Source of the DNA: Bdellovibrionales bacterium | GTDB taxonomy: Bacteria > Bdellovibrionota > UBA1018 | Direction: 5' to 3' | Assembly (NCBI GenBank): GCA_018968995.1 | Contig: JAGWZD010000104.1 | Coordinates: 1 to 7,220, forward strand | Length of the DNA: 7,220 bases | Shown: one piece after another, positions 5,800-7,220 of the stretch | Layout of the letters: each line of letters begins with the position of its first letter | Position numbering within the stretch: the first letter of the stretch is position 1 | Program-made: the position numbers and the translations under genes | The notes under the pieces: generated by a model | What the model was told of the DNA's origin: nothing | Database searches by the model: none | What the model saw: the letters and a program-made list of their open reading frames with translations, nothing else

Positions 5800-6330
5800 G
5801 TGAAGTCCCGTTTTACCTTCATCCAGCGCTATCTCGATCGCCCCTGGTACCCGATAGCCCTCGGGGCAGTGGCAGCAGCCGACCTTATCGTCATCATCAT
5901 TCCGATCGATGGGCTCACCGTCGCAGCTGTGGCAGCGGCTCCAAAACGATGGCCTCAGTTCGCCCTCGGGGTAAGCCTCGGAAACACATTGGGGTGCGCT
6001 TTGCTTGCTCAAGGCGTGTATAGCAATGCTGCATGGATTTCCGAGCGCTTTAGTTTCCTCATGCACTCTCAAGCGTGGGAACAGGTTGAGCTCTTCATTC
6101 AATCTTATGGGGTTTGGGCAGTAACACTGGGAGCGGCCTCACCGATTCCATTGCAGATCTGGGTGATTGTTCCCGCACTGGCAAAAATGTCGGCAATAGA
6201 GCTGATCACTGCGCTTTTGATTGGAAGAGTGCTTCGCTCGCTGATTCTATGCTGGATTGCTTCGCATGTGCCGAAACTTCTTTTGCGTTCGCGAAGCATC
6301 CAAAAAGAAATTCATGAAACCCAAGATTAA
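5800..6330 (+). CDS. VTT/YqaA (DedA-like) integral membrane protein
   Basis: 176 residues with about four hydrophobic segments: 17-47 (possibly a hairpin around PIDG), 54-73, 103-128 and 133-156. The stretch YGVWAVTLGAASPIPLQIWVIVPALAKM (103-130) followed by IGRVLRSLIL (141-150) resembles the conserved segment of small VTT/YqaA proteins, where a TPIP motif, an AG-M element and an IGR-x-LR element occur in this order. Some DedA/VTT relatives move lipids across membranes; the role of small YqaA-like members is unknown and none is assigned here. The start is GTG at 5800; a TGA stands in frame at 5791, and no in-frame ATG or GTG lies between. The Shine-Dalgarno is weak (GAG at 5792-5794). The gene diverges from arsR-feoAB across 91 bp that include the candidate operator. 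Its TAA overlaps the opposing hydrolase stop in TTAA. Confidence 0.65.
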   Translation: MKSRFTFIQRYLDRPWYPIALGAVAAADLIVIIIPIDGLTVAAVAAAPKRWPQFALGVSLGNTLGCALLAQGVYSNAAWISERFSFLMHSQAWEQVELFIQSYGVWAVTLGAASPIPLQIWVIVPALAKMSAIELITALLIGRVLRSLILCWIASHVPKLLLRSRSIQKEIHETQD

Positions 6331-7202
6331 TTCAAAAACTCTCGAATTCGAGACGAGAGGAACGTAAAAGCACCATCCCCCATGGTGTCTGAATCGATCA
6401 TCAAATGCTGATAGACGGGCTTCAGTTTAGACTCAAGCGCAGGAACCGAAACAAATTCCCATTTCGACAATGAAGAATCCACAGCCCAACGCTTGAGCTC
6501 TTCAGCATCAACTAGCTCGTCGGCTGGATTCGTAAAAATCAGGGTCGGAATATCCAAGCGCTTTGAACCCGACTTCCGCACCTCTTTCATGATCGAGAAC
6601 ATGGCGCGATAAGCACCTAAAGATGTTCCGGAATGTACACGGTACTCCAGATGATTCTTGCTCGGTAAAATCACGCCATTCGTCAGAGGAAGGCACACGA
6701 CTGCTCTGGCATAAAGATAAGCCGATAGCGCGGGAGCGATCAGCACCATTTTCTTGAAAGGCGACTGCTCGTGGCCCAAGAGAGCCCACTCCCCCATTAA
6801 GCCCCCCAAGGAGTAACCCAAAAAGTAAACAGGGACCTTGCGCCTCGAAGCCATCTCTGACACTTGATCCACTTCACTCGACAAAGCCTTTTTCCAAAGC
6901 GCTCCTGAAATCGTCTTCATGCTCTGTGGAGCCTGCTCTTCGTGACCCGGAAGCTGTATAATTCGACAGGCCAACCCGCTCTCAGAGTTACAAATCGCTT
7001 CAGCGATCGATCGCATTTTTGACGGTTTTAAATTCAACCCGTGCCCGAGTAATACGAAGCCCTGCGGAGCGTCGAGCTCTCCTACCCAAAAGCCCGAGGC
7101 GGAACCCGCGTCAGACGCGAAGGCCGCCGAGGGCCGAGCAAGCAAAATGAGCAATCCGAAAATAAAGAATAATAGGGCCGCACCCCGCCGAATCCATTTC
7201 AT
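6327..7202 (-). CDS. Exported alpha/beta hydrolase, putative lipase/esterase
   Basis: 291 residues. MKWIRR followed by a hydrophobic stretch (7-22) and AFA at 27-29 forms a signal peptide with likely cleavage before Ser30. No lipobox Cys follows, so a periplasmic or secreted enzyme is likely. The fold's landmarks appear in order: the oxyanion strand FVLLGHGLN (49-57), the nucleophile elbow GYSLGG (129-134, Ser131), the acid candidate Asp228 in NPADELVD, and the catalytic His266 in VYQHLMID. Cys71 and Cys79 could pair in the periplasm. The substrate is not predictable; monoglyceride-lipase-like or carboxylesterase activity is possible. No Shine-Dalgarno precedes the ATG at 7202-7200, and the frame stays open to the window edge, so an earlier start outside the window cannot be excluded; the signal peptide favours this ATG. 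It converges on the VTT gene, sharing TTAA at 6327-6330. Confidence 0.8.
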   Translation of the reverse strand: MKWIRRGAALLFFIFGLLILLARPSAAFASDAGSASGFWVGELDAPQGFVLLGHGLNLKPSKMRSIAEAICNSESGLACRIIQLPGHEEQAPQSMKTISGALWKKALSSEVDQVSEMASRRKVPVYFLGYSLGGLMGEWALLGHEQSPFKKMVLIAPALSAYLYARAVVCLPLTNGVILPSKNHLEYRVHSGTSLGAYRAMFSIMKEVRKSGSKRLDIPTLIFTNPADELVDAEELKRWAVDSSLSKWEFVSVPALESKLKPVYQHLMIDSDTMGDGAFTFLSSRIREFLN

Positions 7203-7220
7203 CGGTAAACGATCGGCTAA

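Noticed and set aside
5671..6102. 143-residue minus-strand frame across the arsR-VTT spacer and the VTT gene
   Set aside because: It is antisense to a convincing membrane protein, has no family features, and overlaps the arsR start and operator.
7203..7220. End of an upstream gene or longer hydrolase N-terminus at the window edge
   Set aside because: The 18 bases are too few to judge. The frame is open, but the signal peptide begins naturally at the 7202 ATG.

Overview
The window (about 50% GC, densely packed) looks like core chromosome of a Gram-negative bacterium. The ExbB/ExbD pair implies an outer membrane, and one protein has a typical secretion signal. The gene mix would fit a Bdellovibrionota or other delta-like proteobacterium, but that placement is only an impression. 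There are no tRNA, rRNA or CRISPR sequences and no mobile elements. Every base outside the ~90-bp divergent spacer at 5709-5799 and the last few bases lies in or next to a gene.

Layout. Bases 1-655 (minus) hold the N-terminal half of a lysine 2,3-aminomutase-family radical SAM enzyme (kamA), cut by the window edge. It is head-to-head with exbB, and the two start codons overlap in a single CATG. exbB-exbD (plus, 654-1745) encode a proton-driven energiser of TonB type. They converge on cinA with only 6 bp between the stops. From 5708 down to 1752 runs a compact minus-strand cluster: arsR-type regulator, feoA, feoB, a 56-residue membrane miniprotein and cinA. Its first four genes are linked by stop/start overlaps (GTGA, ATGA, TGATG), and cinA starts 15 bp after the miniprotein. 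Diverging from arsR is a small VTT/YqaA-like membrane protein (5800-6330, plus). Its stop overlaps that of an exported alpha/beta hydrolase (6327-7202, minus).

How it works together. FeoA and FeoB import ferrous iron through the inner membrane. The first gene of their operon encodes a cysteine-free ArsR/SmtB repressor that keeps the complete alpha-5 metal-site pattern Asp-x-His-x10-His-x2-Asp. A 26-bp 12-2-12 type inverted repeat lies over its own start codon, so the operon carries its own metal-responsive switch. No Fur box was seen by eye. ExbB/ExbD could power TonB-dependent uptake across the outer membrane, giving a second iron-related function, but no TonB or receptor is in view.

The most notable points are the alpha-5 sensor with its palindrome over an SD-less start, the coupled miniprotein behind feoB, the decayed C-terminal domain of CinA, and the overlapping kamA/exbB starts.
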